Shown: positions 10,282 through 18,328 of the stretch, one piece after another
How the letters are laid out: every line of letters starts with the position of its first letter
Numbering within the stretch: position 1 is the stretch's first letter
Source of the DNA: Acidovorax sp. CCYZU-2555
GTDB lineage: Bacteria > Pseudomonadota > Gammaproteobacteria > Burkholderiales > Burkholderiaceae_C
DNA: 44,200 nt
Direction of reading: 5' to 3'
NCBI RefSeq assembly: GCF_018413525.1
Contig: NZ_JAHCDD010000049.1
Coordinates: forward strand, 1 to 44,200
Notes under the pieces: generated by a model
What the model saw: the letters and a program-made list of their open reading frames with translations, nothing else
What the model was told of the DNA's origin: nothing
Database searches by the model: none
Program-made: the position numbers and the translations under genes

Positions 10282-10821
10282 TCAATCATCCTCCGCCGCA
10301 CTGATCCCCGGAAACAGCACTTCCGTGAACCCGAACTGCGAAAAGTCGGTCATGCGCATCGGGTACAGCTTGCCCCACACATGGTCGCATTCGTGCTGCA
10401 CCACGCGCGCATGGAAGCCGTCTACCGTGCGGTCTATCGGGTCGCCGTACTGGTCGAAGCCGGTATAGCGTATGCGCTGCCAACGCGGCACCATGCCGCG
10501 CATGCCGGGCACCGACAGGCAGCCTTCCCAATCGTTCTCCAACTCCTCGCCCAGCGGCGTGATCTGCGGATTGATCAGCACCGTGCGCGGCACCACCGGT
10601 GCATCGGGATAGCGCGGGTTGGGCGCGCCCGAGCCGAAGATCACCACCTGCAGGTCGACGCCGATCTGCGGCGCGGCCAGGCCCGCGCCATTGGCCGCGG
10701 CCATGGTGTCGAGCAGATCGGTGACCAGCAGATGCAGCGCATCGGAGTCAAAAGCCGTCACCGGCTGGGCCACGCGCAGCAGTCGCGCATCGCCCATCTT
10801 CAATATAGTGCGTACCGTCAT
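10282..10821 (-). CDS. def: Peptide deformylase
   Basis: Removes the formyl group from the N-terminal methionine of nascent proteins, before methionine aminopeptidase acts. All three signature motifs are present in the 179-residue protein: [10 protein letters not shown] (45-54), EGCLSVP (99-105, metal ligand C101) and QHECDH (142-147, ligands H143 and H147, catalytic E144). The start at 10821 has AAGGA nine bases before it. The fairly long sequence between motifs 1 and 2 and the GMRGMVPRW segment after motif 2 fit a second-type (Def2) paralogue common in Burkholderiales, so another def may exist elsewhere. It is convergent with glnD and divergent from the DUF454 gene at 10894. Confidence 0.96.
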   Translation of the reverse strand: MTVRTILKMGDARLLRVAQPVTAFDSDALHLLVTDLLDTMAAANGAGLAAPQIGVDLQVVIFGSGAPNPRYPDAPVVPRTVLINPQITPLGEELENDWEGCLSVPGMRGMVPRWQRIRYTGFDQYGDPIDRTVDGFHARVVQHECDHVWGKLYPMRMTDFSQFGFTEVLFPGISAAEDD

Positions 10822-10893
10822 ATGAAATCCTTGCCAATGCGGGCAAGCATAGCGCGCCGCCTGCAGGCCTGCTTCTGCACGGCACAATAGGCC

Positions 10894-11334
10894 ATGCCCG
10901 AGATTGAGCAGCCCGCCCCCGTTCCCGCGCCCAGCGTTCCACCGTTGCGCATGCTGCCCTCGCGCCCGCTGCGCTGGCTGCTGCAGGCCTGCGCCTGCAT
11001 CAGTCTCGCGCTGGGCATTGCGGGCGTGTTCATTCCAGGGTTGCCGACCACGGTCTTCATATTGATAGCCGGCTGGGCCGCGGCGCGCAGTTCGGAGCGG
11101 CTGCATAACTGGCTGTGGCGCCACCGGCTGTTCGGCCCTATGCTGCGCGACTGGGCCGCGGGCGGGCGCGTGAGCCGGCGCGCCAAGTGGAGCGCGAGCG
11201 CCGCGATGGCCCTCGGCGCGGTCGTGGTCTGCTGGGCGCCGGTGCCCAGCTGGGTGCGCTGGTTTTCGCTGGGCAGCATGTCCTGCGTGCTGGTCTGGCT
11301 CTGGTCGCGGCCCGAGCCCGGCGCGCTGAAATGA
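10894..11334 (+). CDS. DUF454 (YbaN-like) small inner-membrane protein
   Basis: A 146-residue protein of the DUF454/YbaN family, function unknown. A Pro-rich cytoplasmic N-terminus (about 30 residues) precedes a hydrophobic segment carrying [20 protein letters not shown], the most characteristic stretch of the family. A basic loop ([20 protein letters not shown], then a Gly- and Arg-rich piece) follows, then two closely spaced membrane segments near residues 105-140. It starts 72 bases from the divergently transcribed def. The tRNA-Asn cluster begins 80 bases after its stop. Confidence 0.85.
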   Translation: MPEIEQPAPVPAPSVPPLRMLPSRPLRWLLQACACISLALGIAGVFIPGLPTTVFILIAGWAAARSSERLHNWLWRHRLFGPMLRDWAAGGRVSRRAKWSASAAMALGAVVVCWAPVPSWVRWFSLGSMSCVLVWLWSRPEPGALK

Positions 11335-11397
11335 ACAGGGTTCAGAAGAAAATTTGCAAAAAATGCCCATCTTTCCAGAACACTGAAATTTTCGTCC

Positions 11398-11403
11398 TAT
11401 AAT
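11398..11403 (+). promoter_or_regulatory. -10 element of the tRNA-Asn operon
   Basis: A perfect TATAAT eleven bases before the first tRNA. The -35 region is A/T-rich but has no clear match to TTGACA. Confidence 0.5.
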
Positions 11404-11414
11404 TCAAGTCTTCT

Positions 11415-11490
11415 TCCTCAATAGCTCAGTTGGTAGAGCGCCGGACTGTTAATCCGTAGGTCCCTGGTTCGAGCCCAGGTTGAGGAGCCA
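11415..11490 (+). tRNA. tRNA-Asn (GTT), copy 1
   Basis: A complete 76-base cloverleaf with encoded CCA. The acceptor arm TCCTCAA pairs with TTGAGGA, the anticodon loop is CTGTTAA with anticodon GTT, and the T arm contains GGTTCGAGCCC. It is identical in sequence to the two copies that follow. Confidence 0.98.
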
Positions 11491-11500
11491 AGAATTTTTT

Positions 11501-11520
11501 GCCCTGCAATCGCACAGGGC
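11501..11520 (+). other. Spacer hairpin between tRNA-Asn copies 1 and 2
   Basis: GCCCTG (11501-11506) pairs with CAGGGC (11515-11520) around an eight-base loop. A near copy lies in the next spacer (11630-11649). It could mark a processing site or be residue of the duplicated unit. There is a T run just before it, not after, so it is not a forward terminator. Confidence 0.5.
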
Positions 11521-11546
11521 AACGTGTTAAGTAAGTACCAAAATAT

Positions 11547-11622
11547 TCCTCAATAGCTCAGTTGGTAGAGCGCCGGACTGTTAATCCGTAGGTCCCTGGT
11601 TCGAGCCCAGGTTGAGGAGCCA
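11547..11622 (+). tRNA. tRNA-Asn (GTT), copy 2
   Basis: Same 76-base sequence as copy 1, with anticodon GTT and encoded CCA. It is separated from copy 1 by 56 bases. Confidence 0.98.
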
Positions 11623-11629
11623 AAATTAA

Positions 11630-11649
11630 GCCCTGCAATTGTACAGGGC
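11630..11649 (+). other. Spacer hairpin between tRNA-Asn copies 2 and 3
   Basis: GCCCTG pairs with CAGGGC, nearly the same 20-base hairpin as at 11501-11520. This shows that the duplication unit included spacer sequence. Confidence 0.5.
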
Positions 11650-11663
11650 GATCAGTAAGATGT

Positions 11664-11739
11664 TCCTCAATAGCTCAGTTGGTAGAGCGCCGGACTGTTA
11701 ATCCGTAGGTCCCTGGTTCGAGCCCAGGTTGAGGAGCCA
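11664..11739 (+). tRNA. tRNA-Asn (GTT), copy 3
   Basis: Third identical 76-base tRNA-Asn with encoded CCA, 41 bases after copy 2. The operon terminator follows four bases later. Confidence 0.98.
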
Positions 11740-11743
11740 AAAT

Positions 11744-11786
11744 AAAAAGGCTTGCAGCGTTTACGTTGCAAGCCTTTTTTCTTTTC
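11744..11786. terminator. Bidirectional terminator of the tRNA-Asn operon and the response-regulator gene
   Basis: A 16-pair stem (11744-11759 with 11764-11779, one G-T pair) has loop TTTA. It has T runs on its 3' side in both directions. On the plus strand it ends the tRNA operon; on the minus strand it ends the two-component operon, whose stop is at 11800. Confidence 0.9.
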
Positions 11787-11799
11787 CGCTTCCCTTGGC

Positions 11800-12435
11800 T
11801 CAGAGCGTCAGATCCACATAGTCGACCGCGTATTTCACCAGGGCCGCCTGGCCGTCGACGCGCAGCTTGCGCCGCAGATGCAGCCGATGGGTTTCTATGG
11901 TGCGCACCGAAGCCCCGAGCGTCTGCGCAATTTCCCGGCTCGAGCGCCCCTGCGCCAGCAGATGCAGCACCTCCGCCTCCTTGGGCGTGATCGGCCGACT
12001 CGAGCGCTGCAGCGGCGCGCACTCCCCCAGCAATTCCTGCAGGCCCGGGCTCAGATAGATGCAGCCCTGCACCACCGCATCGATCGCATCGAGCAATTGC
12101 TGGGCCGCGCCGTCCTTGAGCACATAGGCGAGCGCGCCCAGATCCAGCGCCCGGCGCACATATTCGGGGTCCCGGTGCATCGACAGCACGACGATGCGCA
12201 GATCGGGAAAAGTCTGGGCGAACTGGGCGACGAGTTCGATGCCGCTTGCGCCGGGCATGCGGATATCGGTCACGACCACATCGGGCTGCAGCGCCTGCGC
12301 CAATTCGGCCGCTTCGGCCACGCTCGCGGCCTCGCCGACGACAACGATGTGATCGGTGATGCCCAGGCGCATGCGAATTCCGTCGCGCACCAGCGGATGG
12401 TCGTCGACCAGCAGCACGCGCACGCTGGCCGTCAT
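11800..12435 (-). CDS. NarL/FixJ-family response regulator
   Basis: DNA-binding partner of the histidine kinase encoded just upstream. The receiver domain (residues 1-120) has the acidic pair D11-D12, the phospho-acceptor D57 (VVTDIRMPG) and the conserved Lys in VLKDGA. The C-terminal LuxR-type helix-turn-helix (about 145-208) reads ITPKEAEVLHLLAQGRSSRE, then IAQTLGASVRTIETHRLHL. The ATG at 12435 overlaps the kinase stop by four bases (ATGA), so the pair is translationally coupled. Its targets are unknown; the divergent gene at 14106 is the natural candidate, and two inverted repeats in the intergenic region could be binding sites. Confidence 0.93.
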   Translation of the reverse strand: MTASVRVLLVDDHPLVRDGIRMRLGITDHIVVVGEAASVAEAAELAQALQPDVVVTDIRMPGASGIELVAQFAQTFPDLRIVVLSMHRDPEYVRRALDLGALAYVLKDGAAQQLLDAIDAVVQGCIYLSPGLQELLGECAPLQRSSRPITPKEAEVLHLLAQGRSSREIAQTLGASVRTIETHRLHLRRKLRVDGQAALVKYAVDYVDLTL

Positions 12436-13808
12436 GCGGCGCTCGCCGACGCCGGCAGCGGCAACACGACCATTAGCCGCGTGCCTTCGCGGCCGGACTC
12501 GATCTCGAAGCGTCCCTGCAGACTCTCCATGCGTTCGCGCATGTTGCGCAGACCGATGCCGCCGCGCGCGTCGGCCTGCACACGCCGCAGGTCGAAGCCC
12601 AGGCCATCGTCGATGATCTGCAGCGACACCGTGCGCGCGCCAAAGCGCAGCACGACCTGCACCGCCGTGGGGCGTGCATGGGACTGGATATTGTTGAATG
12701 CTTCCTGCGCGACACGGAACAATGCCGTCGCATGGGCCGTGGGCAGATCTCGCCCCTGGCCTTGCTGCACGAATTCCACGCGCCACGCGCACTGCGCCTG
12801 GATCTGTTCGACCAGCAGCGCCAGCGCCGCGGCCAGGCCCAGGTCATCGAGCAGCGCGGGACGCAAGCCGTGCGACACGCGCCGGATCTCGGCCAGCGCG
12901 TCGTTGAGGCGCTGCAAGCCCTGGTCCAGCAGATGGCGCGCACCGCGCCGGCCCGCTTCGGGCGCCGCCCCCGGCGGCAAGGTCGCCTGCGCGGTTTCGA
13001 GCAGGAACTTCGAAGACACCATCACCTGCACCACGCCATCGTGCAATTCACGCGCCACGCGCACGCGCTCATCTTCCTGCGAGCGCACCACGCGCTGCGC
13101 CAGCCGCTGCAGCTTCTCGCCCGCAACGCGCTGGCCGCTGAGATTGAACGCCAGCCCGGCCAGGCCTATGACCACCACGGCGCCCGCGGCAATCGCATAA
13201 AAGCGCTGGCGCGTTTCCGCTATATTCTGCCGCGCATGGTTATCGATGATATTCAAAGTGGCATCGATATCATCCATATAAAGACCGGCGCCAATCACCC
13301 AACCCCATTGCGGCATGGGCAGAACAAAAGACATTTTTGGCGTATTCGACTGCGACGATGGCTTCATCCAGTCATATCGAACCAGCCCCCCACCCTGCTG
13401 GGCCGAAGTCATAATCATGCGCGCCTGCTGAAACCCTGCGGGATTATCAGGCTCGCAGAAATCGACGCCCTGCAAACCCATTTGCGAAGGCTCGAGCAGC
13501 ATATTCCCATGGCGGTCATAAACGAAGAAATAGCCGTCCTTGCCAAACTGCATCTGGGACAACATGGCCAGCGCCTGGCGCTGCTGCATCGCCACCTCTC
13601 CGTCCTCCAGGGCCAGCCGCCCCAGCGCCGCCTGCGCCAGGCTCACATAGTGGCGCAGCTCGACTTCCTTGCTCTGGGCGTAGATCTGCTGGACCACTTC
13701 CCGCTCCTGCCCGGCGAGCTTGAGCGTCTGGCGCTGGACCATCACGGCCACGGCCGTGAGCACCAGCAACGTGATTCCCGTCGTCAGCGCGATCAGCCTG
13801 ATTCGCAT
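12432..13808 (-). CDS. Cache-domain sensor histidine kinase (HisKA_3 type)
   Basis: An inner-membrane sensor kinase of the NarX/DegS-like class. From the ATG at 13808: TM1 at about 5-24; a periplasmic single Cache domain (about 35-180) with the typical FGKDGYFFVYDRHGNMLLEP; TM2 at about 204-225; a HisKA_3 helix with the phospho-acceptor H256 in ARELHDGVVQV; and an HATPase_c domain with an N-box near FNNIQSHA and a G-box in GGIGLRNMRERM. sCache domains usually bind small organic acids or amines directly. A GTG at 13829 would add seven residues; neither start has a convincing ribosome site. It overlaps the response regulator by four bases and is divergent from the PLP enzyme gene. Confidence 0.92.
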   Translation of the reverse strand: MRIRLIALTTGITLLVLTAVAVMVQRQTLKLAGQEREVVQQIYAQSKEVELRHYVSLAQAALGRLALEDGEVAMQQRQALAMLSQMQFGKDGYFFVYDRHGNMLLEPSQMGLQGVDFCEPDNPAGFQQARMIMTSAQQGGGLVRYDWMKPSSQSNTPKMSFVLPMPQWGWVIGAGLYMDDIDATLNIIDNHARQNIAETRQRFYAIAAGAVVVIGLAGLAFNLSGQRVAGEKLQRLAQRVVRSQEDERVRVARELHDGVVQVMVSSKFLLETAQATLPPGAAPEAGRRGARHLLDQGLQRLNDALAEIRRVSHGLRPALLDDLGLAAALALLVEQIQAQCAWRVEFVQQGQGRDLPTAHATALFRVAQEAFNNIQSHARPTAVQVVLRFGARTVSLQIIDDGLGFDLRRVQADARGGIGLRNMRERMESLQGRFEIESGREGTRLMVVLPLPASASAA

Positions 13809-13889
13809 GGATATTCTAAAAATGGGCACGGGTCACCATTTTGGGGAACAAGGAACCAATATGGTGCGCTGCGCAGTGGATTTCATGAT

Positions 13890-13901
13890 ATTCACGTGAA
13901 T
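13890..13901. promoter_or_regulatory. 12-base palindrome ATTCACGTGAAT
   Basis: A perfect palindrome in the 297-base region between the divergent kinase and PLP-enzyme genes. It is a candidate operator for a dimeric regulator; which one is unknown. Confidence 0.35.
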
Positions 13902-13967
13902 CAGCATGGACACGACACGGCATGAATGCAGGATGCGTGCCAACCCAAAAGAAAATCCAATACCGTG

Positions 13968-13985
13968 CTACGTACTGCTGCGTAG
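13968..13985. promoter_or_regulatory. Inverted repeat CTACG-N8-CGTAG
   Basis: An 18-base interrupted inverted repeat about 120 bases before the ATG at 14106. Its size fits a NarL/FixJ-type response regulator site. The rest of 13809-14105 shows no gene. Confidence 0.35.
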
Positions 13986-14105
13986 GGGAAAAGAGTCGAT
14001 CGAATGACGCCATTTGGCTTCTAGAATTTTGAAACGCCCAACGGAATCCGCTTTGATTACCGAATCCACGGCGCCCACCTCGAATCTTTTTCCATCGGGA
14101 GATTT

Positions 14106-15578
14106 ATGCTGAATTCAAAGAAATCGCTGGCAGTCCCTTCACAGCAAGCCGGCTTGGCCGGCAGCGCAGGCATGGAGAACTGGTCGGCCAAGCGCCGCGA
14201 CTTCCTGCGCATGATGGGCTATGGCGCCAGCGCCGCCGCCATCGCGCCGCTGCTCGCGGCCTGCGGCGATGCCAACAGCCAATCCTCCATCAGCGAATTG
14301 CGCAGCCGACTGGTACAGGACGAAGCGTTCTGGACCCAGGTGCAGTCCATGTTCGTGCTCAACCCGCAGCGCACCTACATGAACATCGGCACCGGCGGCT
14401 CCATGCCCAAGGTCGTGCTCGACGTGTTCGCCAGCGAGAACCACCTCAAGGCCGAAGATTCGAGCAGCGGCTACGGCAACCTGCTCGACCTGCGCCAGCA
14501 GGTGGCTCCGGGCTTCGGCGTCGATGCCGACGAACTCGCGTTCTCGGCCAATACCTCGTCGGGCATGTGCCACGCCATCCTGGGCCTGGATTGGCAAAAG
14601 GGTGACGTGGTCGTGACCACCAACCACGAGCACGGCGGCGGCAACACGCCGCTGAACATCGCGGTCGCGCGCTACGGCATCGAAGTCTCGCGCATCGCCA
14701 TGCCCGTGGGCAACGACCAGACCGCGGCCATGTACAGCAACCTGTTCGACGAGCGCATCCGTGCGCTCAAGGCCCAGGGCAAGCGCGTGCGCGCCATGAT
14801 GTGGTCGTCGCCGACCTACGTGACCGGCACCATGCTGCCCATCGCCGAACTCATGGAGGTGGTCAAGACGCATGAACTCATCAGCATCGTCGACGGCGCC
14901 CACCTGCCCGGCATGATGGCCTATGACTACGCGGCGCTGGGCATGGATTTCATGTCGGGCGCGGGCCACAAGTGGCAGTGCGGCCCGGGCTCGACCGGCA
15001 TTCTCGTGATACGCAACAAGATTCGCGCGTCCAACCCGCTGCCGCTGCCCAAGTGGTATCCGGTGCACTCCAGCAGCTACTCCGCGCTGGAGCGCACGAC
15101 GAACGGCACGGCCACCTACGACATCGCCGCCAGCGTCACCAGCTGCGGCAGCCTGCATGTGCCCATGTTCAAGGCGCTGGCCCAGGCCTGCGCGAGCTGG
15201 GACAGCATAGGCCGCAAGAAGATCGAGACCTACGACCTGGCGCTGTCATCCTATCTCAAGGAACGCATCGCCGAGCGCTGGGGCGTCGAGTCGCTCTACT
15301 CGCCCAAGGACGACCCCAAGCTGGTCTCGGCGCTGACCTGCTTCAACCCCTTCGCCAACAAGACGGACGTCAAGGACGCGCAGAAATCGACGGCTTTCGT
15401 GAACCGCATGCTCAGCGACTTCGGCCCGGGCTTTGTGATCCGCAACGCCAGCTTCCCCGTCATAGGCGACACCGCCAACCACAACGGCATACGCATCTCG
15501 ACCCACCTGTGGCACGACGCCAACGACATCGACCGCCTGGTCGACGCCATGTGGACGCTGCGCAATTCGATGGCCTGA
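14106..15578 (+). CDS. Tat-exported class V aminotransferase-fold PLP enzyme (PvdN-like), probable lipoprotein
   Basis: A fold type I PLP enzyme of the class V aminotransferase / isopenicillin-N-epimerase group, apparently exported folded. The N-terminus has a twin-arginine motif ([10 protein letters not shown]30-R31) and a hydrophobic stretch ending in LLAAC, a lipobox with C53, so the enzyme may be lipid-anchored outside the cytoplasm. The catalytic Lys is K289 in [12 protein letters not shown]263 and H266 (VDGAHLPGM) match the pyridine-nitrogen Asp and nearby His. At 490 residues it fits periplasmic PLP enzymes such as PvdN and PtaA of fluorescent pseudomonads, which modify pyoverdine side chains. 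No siderophore genes are visible here, so the substrate is unknown. The next gene (exported RidA) starts 35 bases later, which suggests an operon. Confidence 0.88.
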   Translation: MLNSKKSLAVPSQQAGLAGSAGMENWSAKRRDFLRMMGYGASAAAIAPLLAACGDANSQSSISELRSRLVQDEAFWTQVQSMFVLNPQRTYMNIGTGGSMPKVVLDVFASENHLKAEDSSSGYGNLLDLRQQVAPGFGVDADELAFSANTSSGMCHAILGLDWQKGDVVVTTNHEHGGGNTPLNIAVARYGIEVSRIAMPVGNDQTAAMYSNLFDERIRALKAQGKRVRAMMWSSPTYVTGTMLPIAELMEVVKTHELISIVDGAHLPGMMAYDYAALGMDFMSGAGHKWQCGPGSTGILVIRNKIRASNPLPLPKWYPVHSSSYSALERTTNGTATYDIAASVTSCGSLHVPMFKALAQACASWDSIGRKKIETYDLALSSYLKERIAERWGVESLYSPKDDPKLVSALTCFNPFANKTDVKDAQKSTAFVNRMLSDFGPGFVIRNASFPVIGDTANHNGIRISTHLWHDANDIDRLVDAMWTLRNSMA

Positions 15579-15612
15579 ACTTTTGCTTCAACACTTACGG
15601 AGAACCGATTCC

Positions 15613-16071
15613 ATGACCTCTTCCCGCTCCCTCCTGACCGCGCTGGGCGCCGCCCTGCTGCTGTGCACCCAGATCGCCGCCGCGCAGGACATCCGCGCCG
15701 TCTCCTCGGCCGACGCGCCCAAGGCCATAGGCCCTTATTCCCAGGCCGTCGCGGCCGGCAAGGTGATCTATCTCTCGGGCCAGATTCCCATCGACCCCAA
15801 GACCGGCGAGCTGATGAAGGATGCACCGATTGAAGCCCAGACCCGCCTGGTGCTGGAGAACCTCAAGGCCGTGCTGGCCGCCGAGAACCTCACGATGGCG
15901 CACATCGTGTCGACCACGGTCTACATGAAGGACCTCAACGATTTCGGCAAGATGAACGAGGTCTACGCAAGCTTCTTCAGCGGCGTCACGCCCGCGCGCG
16001 CCACGGTGCAGGTGGCGCGTCTGCCGCGCGACGTGGCGGTTGAAATCGGTGCGATTGCCGTGAAGCCCTGA
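15613..16071 (+). CDS. RidA-family protein with signal peptide
   Basis: RidA (YjgF/YER057c/UK114) proteins hydrolyse reactive enamine/imine intermediates released by PLP enzymes. This copy has a clear Sec signal peptide (basic start, hydrophobic core [16 protein letters not shown], cleavage after AAA or AAAQ near residue 24), so it acts in the periplasm. The mature domain has [24 protein letters not shown] and [20 protein letters not shown]; the Arg in PARATV is the conserved substrate carboxylate-binding residue. The ATG at 15613 follows a GGAG at 15599-15602. It sits just behind the exported PLP enzyme, and a strong terminator follows it, so the two form a natural enzyme and imine-deaminase pair outside the cytoplasm. 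Confidence 0.93.
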   Translation: MTSSRSLLTALGAALLLCTQIAAAQDIRAVSSADAPKAIGPYSQAVAAGKVIYLSGQIPIDPKTGELMKDAPIEAQTRLVLENLKAVLAAENLTMAHIVSTTVYMKDLNDFGKMNEVYASFFSGVTPARATVQVARLPRDVAVEIGAIAVKP

Positions 16072-16088
16072 CCCACCCAGGCGATGCG

Positions 16089-16120
16089 AAAAGCCAGGCC
16101 TTGCGAGGGCCTGGCTTTTT
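16089..16120 (+). terminator. Intrinsic terminator after the RidA gene
   Basis: A perfect 12-pair stem (AAAAGCCAGGCC with GGCCTGGCTTTT, seven-base loop) followed by a T run. It closes the PLP enzyme-RidA operon and separates it from the dioxygenase gene. Confidence 0.9.
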
Positions 16121-16224
16121 GCATTGCTTCATCATTTTCCAACTAAGGACATGATTTTTTATTCATTCCTTCGATAAGCAGTGTTGCCTAGCATCGGGGT
16201 CTCGCTTCCCGCCAGCCACACAAC

Positions 16225-17100
16225 ATGACCCACGCCGCAACACAACAGCTCCGCGCCATCCCGCTCGGCAAAACGATTGGCGCCCAGATCGACGGCATCG
16301 ACCTCGCCGCACCGCTCGACGACCAGGCCGTGGCCTTTCTCAAGGACGCCTGGGAGCGCCATCTGGTGCTGCGCTTTCGCGGCCAGTCGCATCTGAGCCT
16401 GCAAGGCCATATCGCTTTCTCGCGCCACTTTGGCGCGCTCGACAAGCGCCCTATCGCGAGCAAGGCAATGCATGCGAGCGCCCAGGAGCTGCCCGAGGAG
16501 ATCGCCGTGATTTCCAACGTCAAGATCGACGAGCAGCCCATAGGCGGCCTGGGCGACGGCGAGTCTGTCTGGCATGCCGACATGACCTACAACCCCGCTC
16601 CACCGCGCGCCGCGCTGCTGCATGCGCACGAAGTTCCGGCCAGCGGCGGCGACACCCAGTTCCTGAACCTCTACGCGGCCTATGAAAGCCTGCCCGAGGA
16701 ACTGCAGCAGACCATTGCCGCGCTCGAATGCGTCCACGATGCAAGCCTCAACAGCGCGGGCGAACTGCGCCTGGGCTTCGCGCGCGTGACCGACCCGCGG
16801 CTCACGGTCGGCGCCCGCCACCCGCTGGTGCGCATTCACCCGCTGACCGGCCGCAAGAGCCTGTACCTGGGCCGCCGCCGCAATGCCTATGTCCCCGGAC
16901 TGTCGCTGGCCGACAGCGAGGAGCTGCTCGACACCCTCTGGGCGCACGCCACGCAGGACGCCTACACCTGGCGCCAGCAATGGCAGGCCGGCGACCTGGT
17001 CGCCTGGGACAACCGCGTGACGCTGCACCGCCGCGATGCCTTCGATCCCCAGGCGCGCCGCCTGATGTACCGCACCCAGGTCAGCGACCGCGCGCAGTAA
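16225..17100 (+). CDS. TauD/TfdA-family 2-oxoglutarate/Fe(II) dioxygenase
   Basis: A cytoplasmic oxygenase that would hydroxylate a small substrate with decarboxylation of 2-oxoglutarate; TauD releases sulfite from taurine and TfdA opens 2,4-D. The facial triad is visible: H117 and D119 (WHADMTY), then H268 (TLHRRD). R278 or R279 (ARRLMYR) is the probable 2-oxoglutarate-binding Arg. At 291 residues it is normal length. The true substrate cannot be read from sequence. It lies between the exported PLP enzyme-RidA pair (separated by a terminator) and a Bug binding protein 62 bases downstream, with which it may form an operon for uptake and breakdown of an organic acid or sulfonate-like compound. 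Confidence 0.9.
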   Translation: MTHAATQQLRAIPLGKTIGAQIDGIDLAAPLDDQAVAFLKDAWERHLVLRFRGQSHLSLQGHIAFSRHFGALDKRPIASKAMHASAQELPEEIAVISNVKIDEQPIGGLGDGESVWHADMTYNPAPPRAALLHAHEVPASGGDTQFLNLYAAYESLPEELQQTIAALECVHDASLNSAGELRLGFARVTDPRLTVGARHPLVRIHPLTGRKSLYLGRRRNAYVPGLSLADSEELLDTLWAHATQDAYTWRQQWQAGDLVAWDNRVTLHRRDAFDPQARRLMYRTQVSDRAQ

Positions 17101-17162
17101 GCGCACCACTTCCACCCCGCAGCGCCTACACCCCCTTCTTCACGCGAGGGTGGCGCTGCCGC

Positions 17163-18209
17163 ATGCCTTTGTTCCGAATGTTCGACACCACCATGATCCA
17201 TCGCTCCACGCCCCGCCCCGCATCCCGTTTCACGCAAGGCGTGCTGACCTGCCTGCTGGGCCTGGGCCTCTACGGCGCGGCCTCGATCGGCACCGCCGCC
17301 GTCAACGACAAGCAGGGCGCGGCGCTGCGTCCAATCAGCATCGTCGTCGCCGGCCCCGCGGGCGGCGCGACCGACGGTGTCGCGCGGCTGATCGCCGCGC
17401 GTATGAGCGTGACGCTGGGCCAGGATGTGATCGTCGACAACAAGGCCGGCGCCGGCGGCGTGATCGGCACCAAGTTCGTCGCCCAGGCCAAGCCCGACGG
17501 TCATACGCTGCTGCTGGGCCATATCGCCACCAATGCGATCGCCCCCGCCGTGCATACGCCGCGCCCTTATGACCCGGTCGCCGACTTCGAATCCATAGGC
17601 TTCATCGGCAGCACCGCGAGCGTGCTGGTCGTTCCCGCCAAGGGCCCGACCACGCTCAAGGCCTTGCTCACGCCCAATGGCACTGCGCCCATCAGCTATG
17701 GTTCCACCGGCATAGGCGGAACAGCCCATCTGCTGGGCCATGTTTTCGGCCAGGCCACGGCCGCGCCTTTGCTGCATGTGCCCTATCGCGGCAGCCCGCC
17801 CGCGCTGCAGGACCTCGTGGGCGCGCGCATCAGCATGATGTTCGCCACCGCGGGCGCGGTCGCGCCCTATCTCGAATCGGGCATGCTCAAGCCGCTGGCC
17901 GTGGCCTCGAACAAGCGCAGCCGCTTTCTGCCCGATGTGCCGACTTTCAAGGAATTGAACTATCCGAATGTGGTGCAGGAAGGCTGGTTCGGCCTGTTCT
18001 CCGCCGCGGGAACGCCAGCCGCGGCAGTGCGCAAGCTCAACGAGCACCTCAACACCGCGCTGACCGATCCCGCCGTGCGCAAGGGGTTGGAACAGCTGTT
18101 CGTGGAAGTGGGCGCACCCGCAGGCCCGGAAAACTTCAAGACTTTCGTGCAGAAGGAAGCCGCGCATTGGGCCGGCGTCGTCGCCAGCTCGGGCGTTAAG
18201 ACGGAATAA
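17163..18209 (+). CDS. Bug/TctC-family tripartite tricarboxylate transporter substrate-binding protein
   Basis: A periplasmic solute-binding protein of the Bug family, much expanded in Burkholderiales and usually binding small carboxylates. An N-terminal signal peptide (core GVLTCLLGLGLYGAA) is followed by the family hallmarks: ISIVVAGPAGGATDGVARLI, then QDVIVDNKAGAGGVIGTKFV, PDGHTLLLGH, YGSTGIGGTAHLLGH, HVPYRGSPPALQDLVGARI, and KPLAVASNKRSRFLPDVPTF. I chose the ATG at 17163 because a GAGGG lies upstream; in-frame ATGs at 17178 and 17193 are alternatives that give shorter signal peptides. No TctA/TctB membrane genes are present, which is common for orphan Bug proteins. A hairpin terminator follows. 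Confidence 0.92.
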   Translation: MPLFRMFDTTMIHRSTPRPASRFTQGVLTCLLGLGLYGAASIGTAAVNDKQGAALRPISIVVAGPAGGATDGVARLIAARMSVTLGQDVIVDNKAGAGGVIGTKFVAQAKPDGHTLLLGHIATNAIAPAVHTPRPYDPVADFESIGFIGSTASVLVVPAKGPTTLKALLTPNGTAPISYGSTGIGGTAHLLGHVFGQATAAPLLHVPYRGSPPALQDLVGARISMMFATAGAVAPYLESGMLKPLAVASNKRSRFLPDVPTFKELNYPNVVQEGWFGLFSAAGTPAAAVRKLNEHLNTALTDPAVRKGLEQLFVEVGAPAGPENFKTFVQKEAAHWAGVVASSGVKTE

Positions 18210-18221
18210 ACAATTCGACAG

Positions 18222-18246
18222 GGTTCTGCGCAGGACCGCTTTTTTT
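18222..18246 (+). terminator. Probable terminator after the Bug gene
   Basis: A short stem (GGTTC with GGACC, loop TGCGCA) followed by GC and seven T. A second strong hairpin without a T run lies at 18258-18287. Confidence 0.6.
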
Positions 18247-18328
18247 CCGCAAATACAACGCACAGGACAGCAACGCTGCCTGTGCGTCGTTGGTCGCCCG
18301 GCGCCTCATCGGCGCACTGGACCGCGCC

